From Odontesthes bonariensis (Eukaryota > Chordata > Actinopteri > Atheriniformes > Atherinopsidae), in NCBI RefSeq assembly GCF_027942865.1, contig NC_134524.1, forward strand, positions 8,109,536-8,173,535: a stretch of DNA of 64,000 bases, given 5' to 3'. The notes below the pieces were generated by a model, which did not search any database, was not told where the DNA came from, and saw only the letters and a program-made list of their open reading frames with translations. The translations under genes and the position numbers were made by a program. This document shows, one piece after another, positions 54,001-64,000 of this stretch (within the stretch, counting starts at the first letter, position 1; each line of letters begins with the position of its first letter).

Positions 54001-57000
54001 GCTTAGTTATACACAATCTAAAATATAGATGTTAATGTTTTTGTTCAGATGTGCATTGTTCACAGCAGAGGGATGTCTGAGCCTCCCTCTTGGACCTGTT
54101 GCTTCCTCAGACAAATAAAGGATGGCTTGTTTTTATCGTTGTCCCAAGGAAGTGGAAAACAAAAAGAATGTTTTTTTCCTTGATGCAGGCCTTTCCACTG
54201 CATAAGACTCTTATTTACAATCAGCAAAAAGCTCTTATTGATGCATCTGTAAAATCACTGAATCAGGCATCTTTTTCAGTCTGAAGCTGAAAAAAAAGTT
54301 ACTAAAAGTCACTATGGTTTAAGCTAAGTTTCAACATGAGCAAACTGAACACAGAAAAACTCAATCTGTGTTCTACTTAACCTCATTTGTACTAAGTGAA
54401 CACTTAAAGCTCCAGTGTTGTTGCTGTGACGCTGTATGGACTTTGGGCCTGTGTCCTGACAGCTTTGAACAAAGTATTTCTACATTCATCTTTCACATTT
54501 TGCAGAGCACTTTGATGTGGGAAGAATGTTCGTAGTGTCTGAGTTCCTCATCTCACAGTGATGCTTTTATATCTGCTGTACTTCTTAAATGCTCAAAGTG
54601 AATCATAAGTAGATCATTTTTCAATATTTGTGTGTTTTCATTAGAAATCTGAAGTGAAGCATCATCCAGAAATGTTGATGCTGCAGCTGAAAAGATTTAT
54701 GTTCGACAAAACTTACAGAGGATTTGGGAAAATCAGATGTTATGTGGAGATTCCCTACATACTAGAGATACCACATACAGGAGCTGAGGTACTTTGTACT
54801 GAATATCTTTTTAATAATTCAGTATTATTTTATTCCTGTTTCTGATTTCTGTCATTTTCTCTTCACTGGTTATCAGAGTGAGATCTATGAGCTGTATGCA
54901 TTTGTGGAACATGTTGACAAACTGACACATGGATATCACACTGTGACAATCAAGTCTCAGGATGATGGGAAGTGGTACAACTTCAATGACACCACAGTCA
55001 CATCGGTACGTGTTCAGTGTTACTGTTAAAAAATCATCAATATTGAAGCACAAAATAAATAGTTGTTATGAAACAATCTTTTTATCTGCAGGTTTATTTC
55101 CAGCCATTCAGAACTGATATAACTCACAGGTAACTTCTCATCTTTCTCTCCATTCACACATTTGCTGAATAAGACAATAAGCTCACCTTATTTTCACTCC
55201 CATCAGCTCCTGGGATGCTTACCTGCTGTTCTACAGGAAAGGTAAGATGATAAACCTTAAAGACAAGTTAGCTGCTGAGTTTCTGAGTGACTGTCTGACC
55301 TGGTCTGAGTGGATCATCTGTGTTCTGGTTGATCTCTCTAGCTGCTGCTGCAGAGACTTCTTCCACTTCTGAAGCCTTCAAGAAAGATACCAGAGACAAC
55401 AATAAGCAGCGTGATCATGATGCAAAGACAACAGGAAACAAGGAAGTTGAGGGAGCAGCAACAAGGAGTCAGGACAAGATGGATAGAAGGGAAACTGAAG
55501 AGAAAAGAGGAGTGGATGTTAGAGGGGATCGAGGTGGAGGAAATAGTTTAGTAAAACAGGGAGATGAGAAGATCATGTCAGATCAAAAGAGAACAGGAGC
55601 TGAAATGCCAGCGGAAAGTAACACCAGTAATAATCAGACACTGAGAAGTGGAGGAGAGGATGAGGGTGCAGCTAAGACTTTGACTCAGGGAAGCAGTGCA
55701 AGGTCCACTTCAGCCATCCCCAAAAACATTACCGGACACAGCAATCAGAAAAATGGTCACAATGTAAACACAACAGACAAAAATGATGATGAGAGGGCAG
55801 CAGCTGGGAGTCAGAACGATGTGAACAGAGGGAAAACTGAAGAGAAAAGAGGAGTGAATGTTAGAGAGGCTCAAAACAGAGAGACTCGTGATGAAAAACA
55901 GAGAGATGAGGAGAAGATGAAGAGAGATCAAAAGAGGGAAAGAACTCAAATGCAGAGGACAAGTGACCTCAGTAATGATCAGAGAGGGAGCAGTGGAGGA
56001 GACGGTGTGTGTGCTGCAGACACTTTGGATCCAAACATCAGAGCAGGGTCTTCTTCAGTTTGTAGTAAATCTGGAGCAGGTGCTTCCTCCTTGGACCCAA
56101 GAAAAACGTCTCAACATGATCACCACTCTGGTAAGATATACATCCTTTTGGCTCAGTTTGTGATTCATCTTTTAAAAACAGCGCTGCAGCTAACATGCAT
56201 ATCTGACACTTACTTCCATCAAGGCAAAAAGTACCACGGGCTGTACTACCAAGGAGCAACATGCTACCTGAACAGCGTGCTGCAGGTGCTGTTCATGACC
56301 AAAGACTTCAGAGAAGCTGTGGAAAGGTTTGCTGTAAAACTCAGGCTCAGTAAAATGTTTCATTGAACCAAACAGGGATAACTGTTCACTTCTGTGTTTC
56401 TCATGTCTGATTGTGTTTCATTTCCATAGCAACCGCTGTGACGATCAGTCTCTTGATAAACATCTTAAAACTCTCTTTGAGGACTTGAAGGAACGTCCAG
56501 CTAAAACTGACAACATCACAAAGAAGCTGGGCATCACCAGAGGTACAAGACATTCACCTCACTCTGAAGGACCGATGATCGTTTCCTCAGTTTTAGGCTG
56601 AAAGAGAGACTTTATTTGTCAGGATGAATAAATATCCTCAAAATCATATTTTATAATCTGAAGAATCCTTATTAGGTGTGCAGCTTGTTATTTATTGTTG
56701 ATATTAACACAGACATTAACAGCTTAATTTGGTTTGGTTCTTCCTCTCCTGTATGAACATACTGAACTAAAACTGATCCACATAATCGTGAACAAAGGAG
56801 AATCATAGAAAATAACCAGAAAAAACAGTTCAGCCAGCAAGTTGTTCTGGATGGAGTTCCCTAAAGCAGTTCACAAAATAACCATTCAAAGTGTCTAATT
56901 CATAGATCTGGCCCGCAGTGTAATTATATTTGGCTTGTGAAATAATGCCAAATGTCTACTAGCTGGTCCGCCGGTAGACAGTGCATGCACCACTAATGCT

Positions 57001-60000
57001 GCATTGGTGCCTAAATCAGCACCCACAAGTATCCTCTCTTCTGTTGGCATTCATTAGCAACCTCATGCTAGCAGTCGCATCTGACCACCCCTCCCCAAAA
57101 ATGGCCAAATGAAAGATGGAAAATAGGCAGTTTCTGGACACGTTGGAAGCAGAATATCTGTTCACAAAAAATTATTCTTATTCTTATTGGTAGCCTGTGA
57201 AAAAGGTTACGATTGAAATTGAACTCAGAACGCTACAAACAGAGAAAGGGGCATAAGTTTTATTTAAAATTCAATTGAAGAAATGAATACCACAGATTTA
57301 ACATTTAACATTTGATTTCATATGTGTTTATAGTATTAAGATTTGCTTGTTCCAAAATGAATGTGTAAGCAAATAAAAAGGTTCATCATTATATTTGAAG
57401 AGAAGGAAAAACGTCCTCAATTGAAGACATTTTTTCAATAAATATCAAGGCTGGCCCATGATTTTGTCCAAGTTTTTAATTTTGGCCCTCTGTGTATTTG
57501 AGTTTGACGCCCCTGGTCTAATTGAACTTTTCACCATCACTCAGAGTTGATGGAAAAATACTTAAAGCCATTCATATCAAATGTAGAAAAAGAAGTGAAA
57601 TTTCCTTTAAGTTACAGTGAGTTGTGCTAGTTGCCTGGATAAATGAAAACCAGCTTAAAGGACAGTATCAGATGTAGGATTTTTCTGAGAAAGTGGCCAT
57701 CAAGGGACCACAATATTCAAAGGGGCCAAGTATTTGTCCAACATAGTTCGAGATCGTTCAAATCTTCTTCTTCTGTAAGCTTTATTTATGCTGGACATTC
57801 ATATTTGGCTCCTTAGCGCCACCAGTGTTTCGGCATGGAATTGCAGCCACCTATAATCTGATCATCGCTCTCAGACAGGGGCATTTTAAGGGGCCAATCA
57901 GATTTCAGCTGGGGCCAATGTTCCTGTGGCCCCGCCCCTAGAACCGCCCCCTAGAAGGTAATATGTCATCCTCCTCTTTTTTATTTCCTCAAGTGGATGA
58001 ACAGAGTGATGCTGCTGGGTGTTTTGAGGACATCCTGAGAAATGTGAGCACTCCTGGGGCATCACAGGTATAGACTTCACATTAAATCTAACAGATCTGT
58101 TAGCATAATGATAGCATCATGCTAACAGGCTCTGTGTTGTCTTTATTCAGCTGTTTCAGGGACAGATGACACACAAGAGCAGATGCTCTAAATGTGGCAC
58201 TGAGACGAGCACTGATGATCCATTTTGGAGTCTACCTCTTCAATTGGTGGATGACTACAAAGACTACAAAGTGGTAAGATACCTGACATTATATTCATTA
58301 GCAGATACTTAAGCTCATATTTATATATTGTTGAGAGTAATTATAGAATATCTGCACAAGGACAGCACACATTTGGTCAGATCACATTTGTGGCATGTGT
58401 GCGTGGTGGACAGGAGAAGGAGTACAGGCACCAAAAAATAACCAAAAATAACTGTTTGTGGGGCGGTCGGTGGCGTAGTGGGTTAAGCAGCCGCCCCATG
58501 TACACAGGCTATAGTCCTCGCTGCAGCGGGCCCCGGTTTGAGTCCCGCACCGGACGACCCTTTGCTGCATGTCTTCCCCCTCTCTCTGCTCCCTACTTCC
58601 TGTCTCTCTCCAACTGTCCTGTCCATTAAAGGCATAAAAAGCCCCCCCCCCAAAAAATAATAATAACTGTTTGCTCCTGAACACCACCAAGACCAAAGAG
58701 CTGGTGGTGGACTTCAGGAGATCTAAAACTCCATACCAGTCAGTCTGCATTGATGGAGGGGAGATAGAGACTGTTCAGATCTGCAGATACCTGGGGGTGG
58801 TGCTGGATAATAAACTGGAGTGGTCTGCCAACATAGACGCAGTGTATAGGAGGGGCCTGTACAAATTTATTTATTATTACTATTGTTTTTTTAAAATATT
58901 TGTATGCCTTTAATGGACAGCACAGTTGGAGAGAGACAGGAAGTAGGGAGCAGAGAGAGGGGGAAGACATGCAGCAAAGGGTCGCCTGGTGCAGGACTTG
59001 AACCGGGGCCAGCTGCAGCGAAGACTATAGCCTCTGTCCATGGGGCGGGTGCTTAACCCACTACGCCACCGACCACCCCACTATTGTTGTTGTTATTGTT
59101 ATTGTTCTAATATACAATCATTGTAAATATTTTTTTTAAAACAAATAAAACATTTTGAGCTACTTGACTCATTTTGAATTTCCCCCACTTGGGGATGAAT
59201 AAAGTATTTTTCTATTCTATTTACATTAAAAAATCACTTACATTAGCATCTGAAATTTATTCAAATTAGGAAGTAATTCATGTAGTGATTGATAATTTCA
59301 CTGTGTTTTGATCTAAGATGATAACCTGATTTTTTAATCTTGTGGCAAATTTCAGAGAAAAGTAACTAAATGTGTTTTTCAGGTGGATGGTGTTGCTGAG
59401 TATTTCAGAGAGTCACATGTCAGAGGGTCAAACCAGCTGTTCTGTGATCATTGTGCTGCCAAAACTGATGCTACAGAGGTGAGTTCAGACTCATTATATT
59501 ATTACACATGTTAGTATGAAGTGAACTTGCTGACTTCAGAGTGGTAGCATTTAGAGTTCATTAAATTAATGTAAGTTAACACAGGTTGAGTCTATTATAG
59601 GAATAAGTTTTTTGTCACATGATATGATTACATCACTTTTCTGTAAACTCTTCTCTGGTGTCCCGCAGTAACACACACTAATTCAGACTCTGCAGATGTG
59701 CACACAGTCCTGTAGAAAGGACCTTTTCTGTCCCCTGTGCTGAAGCGTCCTATGCATGGGCATGTATTCAGTGTACAGTACATTGTTCAGGTGTGGATAA
59801 CAGAGCTTCTTCTGCAAAGTCTCTCCTCTAAACAAGCATCCATGTTGTTGTGAGAGTGTTGCAACGGACCATTGTGGTGACTCATCAGTGGTCACAGGGT
59901 TTGGGTAGAGGCTGAGAAAATGAGACTGCAGATACAGATGGTAGGAATAAGTTGTCTTCCCAGGGTGTCTGGACTCAGCCTAATTGAGGATGAGGAGTTC

Positions 60001-63000
60001 ATCCAGAAGGAGTTCAGAGCAAAGCTGCTGCTTCTCCGCATCAAAAGGAGTCAGCTGAGGTGGTTCAGGCATCTGATGAGGACGACTCCTGTTCGCTTCT
60101 CTTTGGAGGTTTTTCAGCCATCGGCCAGCAGACCCAGAACATGCTGGAGGGATTAAATATCCCTTATGTCATGGGTGTTGCTGAGGAGAGGGATATCAGG
60201 GATTCACTTCTGATTGGATAAGCAGAAGAAAATTAGTGGATTAATGGACACTTAGCTCATTTACATACAATTAAAAAATTAGATATCCAAGACCCTTTTG
60301 TGACATGGTAGCATTTTTGTTCAAATCTGTATTGTTCACAATATAAGGAAGTCTGAGCCTCCCTCTTGGACCTGTTGCCTCTGCGGACAAATAATTAAAA
60401 AAAAGGTCTATTTTTATTATTGTCCCGAGGCTATGACAACAAAAAGATTTTTTAAATGATTTTTCCTCCACTTAGGCTGCAGAGTGGTGGTGTGGTTAGC
60501 ACCGTCGCCTCACAGTGAGAGGGCTCCTGGTTCAAATCCCAACTTGGGTCTTTTTGTGTGAAGTTTGCATGTTATCTCTGTGTACTCCACCTTCCTCCCA
60601 CCGTCCAGAAAAATGCACGTCAGGTTAAATGGTGACTCTAAAAATTGTGAGCATGCATGGTTGTGTGTCTTGTTTGTCGACCCGTCCTGTGTGTACGTAC
60701 TCTGCCTCTGGCCCAATGTCGGCTGCGATAGGCTCCAGTGTTGCTGCTGTGACGCTGTATGGACTTTGGGCCTGTGTCCTGACATCTTTGAACAAAGTAT
60801 TTCTACATTCATCTTTCACATTTTGCAGAGCACTTTGATGTGGGAAGAATGTTCATAGTGTCTGAGTTCCTCATCTCACAGTGATGCTTTTATATCTGCT
60901 GTACTTCTTAAATGCTCAAAGTGAATCATAAATAAATAATTTTTCAATATTTGTGTGTTTTCATTAGAAATCTGAAGTGAAGCATCATCCAGAAATGTTG
61001 ATGCTGCAGCTGAAAAGATTTAAGTTTGACAAAACTTACAGAGAATTTGTGAGAATCATACGTTGTGTGGAGATTCCCTACATGCTAGAGATGCCACATA
61101 CAGGAGCTGAGGTACTTTACACTGAATATCTTTTTAATAATTCATTTTTCTTTTATTCCTGTTGCTGATTTCTGTCATTTTCTCTTCACTGGTTATCAGA
61201 GTGAGATCTATGAGCTGTATGCATTTGTGGAACATGTTGGTACACCGAGTGGTGGATATTACTCTGTAAACACTGTGACAATCAAGTCTCAGGATGATGG
61301 GAAGTGGTACAAGTTCAATGACACCACAGTCACATCGGTACGTGTTCAGTGTTACTGTAACAAATCATCAATGCTGAAGCACAAAATAAATAGTTGTTAT
61401 GAAACAAATGATCATTCTTTTTATCTGCAGCTTTATTACCAGCCATTCCAAAAAGAAATAACTCACAGGTAATTTCTCATCTTTCTCTCCATTCACACAT
61501 TTGCTGAATAAGACAATGAGCTCACCTTATTTTCACTCCCATCAGGTCCTGGGATGCTTACCTGCTGTTCTACAGGAAAGGTAAGATGATAAACCTTAAA
61601 GACAAGTTAGCTGCTGAGTTTCTGAGTGACTGTATGACCTGGTCTGAGTGGATCATCTGTGTTCTGGTTGATCTCTCTAGCTGCTGCTGCAGAGACTTCT
61701 TCCACTTCTGAAGCCTTCAAGGAAGATACCAGAGACAAAAATAAGCAGCGTGATCATGATGCAAAGACAACAGGAAACAAGGAAGTTGAGGGAACAGCAG
61801 CAGGGAGTCAGGACAAGATGGACAGAAGGGAAACTGAAGAGAAAAGACGAGTGGATGTTAAAGGGGATCGAGGTGGAGTAAATAGTTTGGTAAAACAGGG
61901 AGATGAGAAGATCATGTCAGATCAAAAGAGAACAGGAGCTGAAATACCAGAGATAAGTGACCTCAGTAATGATCAGAGAGGGAGCAGTGGAGGAGACGGT
62001 GTGGGTGCTGCAGACACTTTGACTCCAAACATCAGAGCAGGGTCTTCTTCAGAAGCCTCCAAATTCAACACCAGAGACAACAATGAGCAACATGTTCATG
62101 ATGTTAAGGCTGGCAGAGAAACAACAAAGGGTGAGGAGTCATGAGGAATCCACACACATACATTCATTCTGTCCTGCATCTGTTTTTGTTTCATCATCAA
62201 ACTTATCAGTTTGTAGTAAATCTGGAGCAGGTGCTTCCTCCTTGGACCCAAGAAAAACGTCTCAACATGATCACCACTCTGGTAAGATATACATCCTTTT
62301 GGCTCAGTTTGTGATTCATCTTTTAAAAACAGCGCTGCAGCTAACATGCATATCTGACACTTACTTCCATCAAGGCAAAAAGTACCACGGGCTGTACTAC
62401 CAAGGAGCAACGTGCTACCTGAACAGCGTGCTGCAGGTGCTGTTCATGACCAAAGACTTCAGAGAAGCTGTGGAAAGGTTTGCTGTAAAACTCAGGCTCA
62501 GTAAAATGTTTCATTGAACCAAACAGAGATGATTGTTCACTTCTGTGTTTCTCACGTCTGATTGTGTTTCATTTCCATAGCAACCGCTGTGACGATCAGT
62601 CTCTTGATAAACAACTTAAAACTCTCTTTGAGGACTTGAAGGAACGTCCAGCTGAAACTGACAACATCACAAAGAAGCTGGGCATCACCAGAGGTACAAG
62701 ACATTCACCTCACTCTGAAGGACCGAGTTGATGGAAAAATACTTAAAGCCATTCATATTAAATGTAGAAAAGATGTGAAATTTCCTTTAAAGGGATAGTT
62801 CGCCTCTTTTGACATGAAGCTGTATGACATCCCATATTAGCAATATGATTTATGAACATGTTCTTACCCCCTGCTGCGTCCTGTGAGCCGAGTTCCAGCC
62901 TCGTTTTGGCGTTGACGAAAGTAGTCCGGCTAGTTGGCTGGGGTGTAAAAAATAAAGCGTCTTGCTTCTCAAAACAATATGAGTTCAAAAGAGTAATACA

Positions 63001-63821
63001 TTTGCATCACAAAATTGTTGTGCAGGATAAAGTGAGACCTCACAATCGTTTGGCGCTATTTTCTCTCCCTTCGTATCACTGCCTGCTGTGTAGACCGTGC
63101 AGACCGAGCAGTAAACACTGTAACAGGCGCGGCTGTCGGCAGGCGGCAGCACGCAGTGATATGAAGGGAGAGAAAATAGGACCAAGCGATTGTGAGGTCT
63201 GACTTTTTCTGGATGAACGGTTTTGTGATGCAAATGTATTACTCTTTTGAACGCATATTGTTTTGAGAAACAAAACACTTTATTCTTTTAAACCCCAGCC
63301 AACTAGCCGGACTACTTTCGTCAACGCCAAAACGAGGCTGGAACTCGGCTCACAGGACGCAGCGGGGGGTAAGAAAATGTTCATAAATGATATTGCTCAT
63401 ATGGGATGTCATTCAGCTTCATGTCGAAAGAGGCGAACTATCCCTTTAAGTTACAGTGAGTTGTGCTAGTTTTCTGGATAAATGAAAACCAGCTTCAAGG
63501 ATATTAAACTACAGATAAAGTTAATATTTTTTTCTCTAAAGTGGATGAACAGAGAGATGCTGCTGAGTGTTTCGAGAACATCCTGAGAAATGTGAGCACT
63601 CCTGGGGCATCACAGGTAAAGACTTCACATTAAATCTAACAGATCTGTTAGCATAATGATAGCATCATGCTAACAGGCTCTGTGTTGTCTTTATTCAGCT
63701 GTTTCAGGGACAGCTGACACACAACAGAAAATGCTCTAAATGCTGCTCTGAGACAAGCACTGATGATCCATTTTGGAGTCTCCCTCTTGAACTGGTGAAA
63801 TCCAACAAAGACTACAAAGTG
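48031..63821 (+). CDS. Poly-USP: one reading frame chaining four or more USP modules, partial at the 3' end (at least 1590 aa)
   Basis: Exon 1 (48031-48046, MYQYS) opens a set of exons that never reaches a stop when spliced. Each module has nine coding exons of nearly fixed length (103, 113, 74 or 83, 123, 96, 144, 129 or 138, 38 and 35 nt). After the YLLFYRK exon, a charged linker exon ends CACTCTG/GTAAGATA and splices in phase 1 to the Cys-box exon of the next module (GGCAAAAAGTACCACGGG). No promoter-like start or ATG exon is seen between modules. The last exon in view is 63699-63821; the gene leaves the window. The modules look recently duplicated. Catalytic residues have changed in A, B and C, so a binding or decoy role is possible. 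Alternative: separate transcripts start inside the array. RNA evidence would decide. Confidence 0.7.
48147..50903 (+). CDS. Poly-USP module A: USP domain lacking both catalytic Cys and His
   Basis: Exons: 48147-48249, 48349-48461, 48832-48914, 48995-49117, 49621-49716, 50298-50441, 50528-area 50524-50652, 50754-50791 and 50869-50903. At the Cys-box the relatives read [11 protein letters not shown], while this reads RAPTHLNCVLQ: Thr19 stands at the nucleophile position, and a Cys appears four residues on. At the His box the pattern GGHYT is GGRYS (Arg246). Asp is kept (NFSD), as are the zinc-finger pairs CSKC and CDHC and the fold-forming exons. All frames and splice sites are intact, so it is a pseudo-enzyme rather than a dead gene (inference). 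Confidence 0.75.
49160..49450. repeat. Dispersed repeat in module A intron
   Basis: CATTTAGCAGGCGCTTTTATCC and TCCCAGCTGTCATAGGATGAGATGGAGGTTACA are degenerate forms of repeats common in fish introns. No coding sequence. Confidence 0.45.
51004..51450 (+). other. Linker A (charged, 149 codons)
   Basis: Begins VAAAETSSTSEAFKKDTRD and is rich in Arg, Lys, Glu, Asp and Gln. It ends DPRKTSQHDHHSG and joins module B. It looks like linker B with its middle removed (the join is GVDV to REAQNRET). Confidence 0.7.
51544..55241 (+). CDS. Poly-USP module B: USP domain with Cys kept, His displaced
   Basis: Exons: 51544-51646, 51749-51861, 52719-52792, 52876-52998, 53276-53371, 54645-54788, 54877-55005, 55092-55129 and 55207-55241. 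The Cys box [13 protein letters not shown] is intact (Cys456). The His box reads THGYHTV where USP3 has KHGHYTV: the catalytic position is Tyr680 with His681 next to it, an exchange of two adjacent residues. NFND is kept. Activity is uncertain. The intron after the second exon carries a TTAA-flanked foldback element. Confidence 0.75.
51955..52611. mobile_element. TTAA-flanked foldback element in module B
   Basis: 657 bp including both TTAA sites, with inverted ends of roughly 200 bp or more (AGGGATAGTTCGCC at left). The matching intron of module C has a single TTAA and no insert near 57607-57610 (TTTCCTTTAAGTTACAG), an empty site. Confidence 0.88.
53640..53970 (+). mobile_element. RTE-like LINE fragment in module B
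   Basis: Phrases such as CCAGAACATGCTGG.GGGATTA and TTCTCTATGCATAGGTGGAAGAAAATTAATGGAT match the 3' end of RTE-type debris also seen at 59880. A shorter remnant is in module A near 50000. Confidence 0.45.
55342..56130 (+). other. Linker B (charged, 263 codons)
   Basis: Contains two related blocks, one with SQDKMDRRETEEKRGVDV and one with SQNDVNRGKTEEKRGVNV, so it is an internal duplication. It ends with the same DPRKTSQHDHHSG as linker A and joins module C. Confidence 0.7.
56224..61580 (+). CDS. Poly-USP module C: USP domain with Cys kept, His replaced by Tyr
   Basis: Exons: 56224-56326, 56430-56542, 57994-58067, 58151-58273, 59383-59478, 60968-61111, 61200-61337, 61431-61468 and 61546-61580. 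The Cys box [13 protein letters not shown] is intact (Cys1004). The His box is GGYYSV with Tyr1228, followed by a 3-residue insertion before TVTIK. Asp is kept in KFND. The usual DAAECFE reads DAAGCFE. The introns are swollen by mobile elements (56573-57542, 58455-59230 and 59880-60790). Frame and splice sites are intact. Confidence 0.75.
56573..57542. mobile_element. Insertion of about 970 bp present only in module C
   Basis: Between GAAGGAC and AGAGTTGATGG, which are adjacent in modules B and D, module C has extra sequence with TCTGGCCCGCAGTGTAATTATATTTGG and GTATTTGAGTTTGACGCCCCTGG, phrases of a common vertebrate DNA-transposon or retroelement. No intact frame. Confidence 0.6.
58455..58660 (+). 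mobile_element. tRNA-derived SINE
   Basis: Box A-like TGGCGTAGTGGGTTAAGC and box B-like GGTTTGAGTCCC, then CTTCCTGTCTCTCTCCAACTG. It is in the intron before the sixth exon-type of module C. The inverted copy is at 58890. Confidence 0.75.
58676..58875 (+). mobile_element. LINE reverse-transcriptase fragment
   Basis: Frame NTTKTKELVVDFRRSK, then ETVQICRYLGVVLDNKLEW and SANIDAVYRRG, typical of fish non-LTR elements. Truncated on both sides, between two inverted SINE copies. Confidence 0.7.
58890..59080 (-). mobile_element. tRNA-derived SINE, inverted copy
   Basis: Minus-strand copy of the 58455 element: GGACAGCACAGTTGGAGAGAGACAGGAAGTAG and, at its end, GCTTAACCCACTACGCCACCGACC. Followed at 59150-59225 by a LINE 3' end (TTGAATTTCCCCCACTTGGGGATGAATAAAGT). 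Confidence 0.75.
59880..60245 (+). mobile_element. RTE-like LINE fragment
   Basis: GGTGTCTGGACTCAGCC, then AAAAGGAGTCAGCTGAGGTGGTTCAGGCATCTGAT and CCAGAACATGCTGGAGGGATTAAATAT: a degenerate 3' segment of RTE-type elements in module C. Confidence 0.55.
60478..60740 (+). mobile_element. tRNA-like SINE in module C
   Basis: GTGGTTAGCACCGTCGCCTCACAG and box B-like GGTTCAAATCCC, then GAAGTTTGCATGTTATCTCTGTG and CTTCCTCCCACCGTCC. It is the opposite orientation of the repeat at 41950. Confidence 0.65.
61681..62281 (+). other. Linker C (two exons, 174 codons)
   Basis: First exon 61681-62130 (donor AAAGG/GTGAGG, phase 1), second exon 62210-62281 (acceptor ACTTATCAG). Read without splicing, the first exon would stop at TGA 62142. 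Joined, it continues VCSKSGAGASSLDPRKTSQH as in the other linkers. The intron between lies where linkers A and B have continuous sequence. Confidence 0.6.
62375..63821 (+). CDS. Poly-USP module D: USP domain, truncated by the window end
   Basis: Exons in view: 62375-62477, 62581-62693, 63542-63615 and 63699-63821. The Cys box [13 protein letters not shown] is intact (Cys1466), DAAECFE is present, and the first zinc-finger pair is CSKC. The His box lies beyond the window, so its catalytic state is unknown. Confidence 0.72.
62787..63449. mobile_element. TTAA-flanked foldback element in module D
   Basis: 663 bp including both TTAA sites, at the same position of the same intron as the one in module B (51955-52611), with the same inverted ends. 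Confidence 0.88.
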
Positions 63822-64000
63822 GTAAGATATCTGACATTACATTCATTTAGCAGATACATAAACATATATTTAAATATTGTTGATATTAATTATTATATAT
63901 CTGCAGAAGGACAGCACACTGTTGATCAGATCACATTTACATAAGAAAATCACTTCTATTAGCATCTGAAATGTGTTCAATTTTGGAAGTAATTCATGTA

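Noticed and set aside
58455-58560. A tRNA gene
   Set aside because: Box A and B are present but the body and tail are those of a SINE, and an inverted copy lies 430 bp away.

Overview
The window looks like teleost fish genomic DNA. The genes have short GT-AG introns, and the introns carry fish-type LINE, SINE and MITE debris, an intact BEL/Pao LTR retrotransposon, and (AT)n and (CA)n microsatellites. No bacterial features are seen. Exon coordinates were read by hand from splice signals and reading phase. I could not run alignments, so family names rest on recognisable motifs.

The main content is a cluster of ubiquitin-system genes of three kinds, each present more than once. (1) Two RING-IBR-RING-like E3 ligase genes: RBR1, 116-2660 minus, and RBR2, 35266-38352 minus. 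(2) Two small ubiquitin-like (Ubl) genes. Ubl1 (12620-21211 plus) has its intron split by the retrotransposon, and its last exon is duplicated at 24666. Ubl2 (40486-41178 minus) ends in Gly-Gly plus three residues. (3) USP-type deubiquitinase genes (C19 fold, USP47/USP7-like): USP1 (5444-11303 plus), USP2 (29131-32455 minus), USP3 (41858-46514 plus), and a long gene from 48031 past the window end whose exons chain at least four USP modules (A-D) through charged linkers.

Layout: RBR1(-), USP1(+), Ubl1(+) with the BEL/Pao insert, a 3.7-4.1 kb tandem duplication (20.76-28.57 kb), USP2(-), RBR2(-), Ubl2(-), USP3(+), poly-USP(+). The set RBR + USP + Ubl therefore occurs twice. Matches to the interferon-stimulated response element core (GAAANNGAAA) lie upstream of USP1, USP2, RBR2, Ubl2, USP3 and poly-USP. 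Ubl2 and USP3 share a 680-bp head-to-head promoter region.

Inference: this is a candidate interferon-regulated modifier / ligase / protease module, comparable in logic to ISG15-HERC/TRIM-USP18 but built from other parts. USP1-3 keep the Cys/His/Asp catalytic residues. In poly-USP, module A has lost both Cys and His, and modules B and C keep Cys but have changed His, so the array may act by binding rather than cleaving. No E1 or E2 gene is visible here.
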